This document shows positions 5,941-7,051 of a DNA stretch of 7,051 bases, one piece after another; position 1 is the stretch's first letter, and every line of letters begins with the position of its first letter. The stretch is taken from assembly GCA_900319615.1 (NCBI GenBank), contig ONPE01000146.1, positions 1 through 7,051 of the forward strand. Direction: 5' to 3'. The DNA is from an uncultured Eubacteriales bacterium (GTDB taxonomy: Bacteria; Bacillota; Clostridia; Oscillospirales; Acutalibacteraceae). A program made the translations under genes and the position numbers. The notes beneath the pieces were generated by a model. It searched no databases. It was not told the origin of the DNA and saw only the letters and a list, made by a program, of their open reading frames with translations.

Positions 5941-7051
5941 CCCTATCATGCCGACCATGCCGTCGGCGTCGAGACCGAGGGCTTTCAGCGAGCTTTTCAC
6001 CGAGGCGTGCCGTACATAGACGTTATCGACCGCCCTGACCTTGTATGATCCCGAGTAGCCGATATCGTCGAGCATATCGCGCATGGTATCGGCGACGGAG
6101 CCGCTGCGCATACCCTCCTCGAAGAAGTAGATATTGCGGAATTTTGCAGCCGCCTTGACCGCCTCGGGGTCGATGGGCTTTATCCTGCACAGCTTTAGTA
6201 TGCAGGCTTTTTTGCCTTTTGAAGCGAGTATATCGCGCGCCTTGACCGCCTCGCAGAACAGCCTGCCGTAGGTGACGATCAGGATGTCGCAGTCGCGGTC
6301 GCCGATGAATTCGTAATTCAGATTTTCATATTTATAGCCGTGGGGCTTGCTGCCCTCTCCGCCTCGGGGATAGCGGACGGCTACAACGCCGTCGTTATCG
6401 TACAGAGCGGCTGTCAGGGCGTTCCCCACCCCGTCAAAATAACAGGGCGAGTAAACGGTAGTATCGGGGATAGCGTTGAGCATGGATACGTCGAAGAGCC
6501 CCTGATGGGTCTCGCCGTCTTCGCCGACCACACCGGCGCGGTCTACGGCGAGCACAAGGTGCGCGTTCTGCATCGAGGCGTCGTGTATCAGCTGATCGTA
6601 ACCGCGCTGTAAAAAGGTCGAGTACACCGCGAACACCGGGAGCATCCCGCTGAGCGCGAGCCCCGAAGCGAAGGTCACGGCGTGCTCCTCGGCGATACCT
6701 ACGTCGAAGAAACGATCTTTGTACAGCCTCGAAAAATCCAACAAGCCTGTGCCGGTGCTCATGGCGGCTGTAACGGCGCATATTTTATCATCGCTCTCGG
6801 CGAGCTCGCACAGCTTCCTGCCGAACACGCCGGAGAAGTTCTCTTTGTTGCTGATAGGCTCGCCGGTGTCGATGTTGAACGAGCCTACGCCGTGGTAGGA
6901 GGAAGAATCCTCCTCGGCAAATTTATAGCCTTTTCCCTTTTTGGTGACGACATGGAGAAAGGCGGAGTTCTTGGAGCTTTTGACGGCGTTGAGGGCGTTG
7001 GTGAGCTCCTCCATGTTATGGCCGTCGACGGGGCCGTAATACGACAGCCCC
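5938..7051 (-). CDS. dxs: 1-deoxy-D-xylulose-5-phosphate synthase, C-terminal part (5' end outside window)
   Basis: DXS condenses pyruvate with glyceraldehyde 3-phosphate, using thiamine diphosphate, in the first step of the MEP isoprenoid pathway; the product also feeds thiamine and pyridoxal synthesis. The frame is open to the window edge, beginning GLSYYGPVDGHNMEELT, so the ATG at 7014 is internal and not the start. About 370 residues are visible, and roughly the first 250 (most of the thiamine-binding domain) lie beyond the edge. Visible landmarks, numbered from the first visible residue, are GPVDGH at 6-11, KKGKGY at 37-42, GIAEEHAVTFASG at 118-130 with the catalytic glutamate at about 121, YSTFLQRGYDQ at 143-153, DRAGVVGEDGETHQG at 170-184 (pyrimidine-binding domain), and VRYPRGGEG, which begins the transketolase C-terminal domain. 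The C-terminus (ASVKSSLKALGLDADGMVGMIG) is normal. It is the first gene visible in the operon; in related genomes ispA and xseA/xseB usually precede it. Confidence 0.96.
   Translation of the reverse strand, partial: GLSYYGPVDGHNMEELTNALNAVKSSKNSAFLHVVTKKGKGYKFAEEDSSSYHGVGSFNIDTGEPISNKENFSGVFGRKLCELAESDDKICAVTAAMSTGTGLLDFSRLYKDRFFDVGIAEEHAVTFASGLALSGMLPVFAVYSTFLQRGYDQLIHDASMQNAHLVLAVDRAGVVGEDGETHQGLFDVSMLNAIPDTTVYSPCYFDGVGNALTAALYDNDGVVAVRYPRGGEGSKPHGYKYENLNYEFIGDRDCDILIVTYGRLFCEAVKARDILASKGKKACILKLCRIKPIDPEAVKAAAKFRNIYFFEEGMRSGSVADTMRDMLDDIGYSGSYKVRAVDNVYVRHASVKSSLKALGLDADGMVGMIG

Noticed and set aside
6434..6781. 115-codon minus-strand frame inside dxs
   Set aside because: It overlaps the conserved DXS sequence in another frame, is Arg-rich and has no domain likeness; it is a shadow of dxs.
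1..7051. A novel defence, mobile or secretion system
   Set aside because: All genes are recognisable housekeeping genes in a familiar clostridial order. No hypothetical gene cluster, transposase, integrase, repeat array or toxin-antitoxin-like pair is present.

Overview
The window reads as one compact housekeeping operon from a Gram-positive, clostridial-type bacterium, most likely in the Oscillospiraceae/Ruminococcaceae. This placement rests on the gene order dxs-tlyA-nadK-argR-recN, which is typical of Clostridia/Bacilli, on strong AAAGGAG/GGAGG-type ribosome binding sites, and on a base composition that by eye is in the fifties % GC. Every real gene is on the minus strand, so transcription runs from high to low coordinates. 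No tRNA, rRNA, CRISPR array, insertion sequence, phage gene or intrinsic terminator was found, and no stretch over about 70 bases lacks a gene.

Layout in transcription order: 7051-5938 holds the C-terminal part of dxs (isoprenoid precursor synthesis; its 5' end lies outside the window). 5930-5127 is tlyA (ribosomal RNA 2'-O-methyltransferase). 5130-4240 is nadK (NAD kinase), joined to tlyA by an ATGA overlap. 4235-3786 is argR (arginine repressor), 4 nt after nadK. 3755-2085 is recN (SMC-like repair ATPase). A 69-nt spacer with a possible hairpin follows, then 2015-50 is recJ (single-strand-specific 5'-3' exonuclease), which is broken. At 53-1 the first 17 codons of another gene overlap the recJ stop by ATGA. 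The genes do not form one pathway: metabolic genes (dxs, nadK), an rRNA modification gene, an arginine regulator and two repair genes are co-transcribed, with coupling through overlaps and very short gaps.

Two lesions stand out in otherwise clean genes. First, recJ has lost about 75-80 bp near 824-836. This shifts the frame and removes the conserved FGGH/AAG segment of the DHHA1 domain. Second, nadK carries a perfect 45-bp in-frame tandem duplication (4796-4885), so the motif KPLLGINLGRIGFVA appears twice just after the GGDGT motif. Both could be real recent mutations or local assembly errors; the sequence alone cannot decide. A smaller unexplained pattern is a set of short A+T-rich patches of synonymous codons in recJ and recN, each centred on a Lys-Glu pair written AAA GAA. 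I found no evidence of a previously undescribed multi-gene system.
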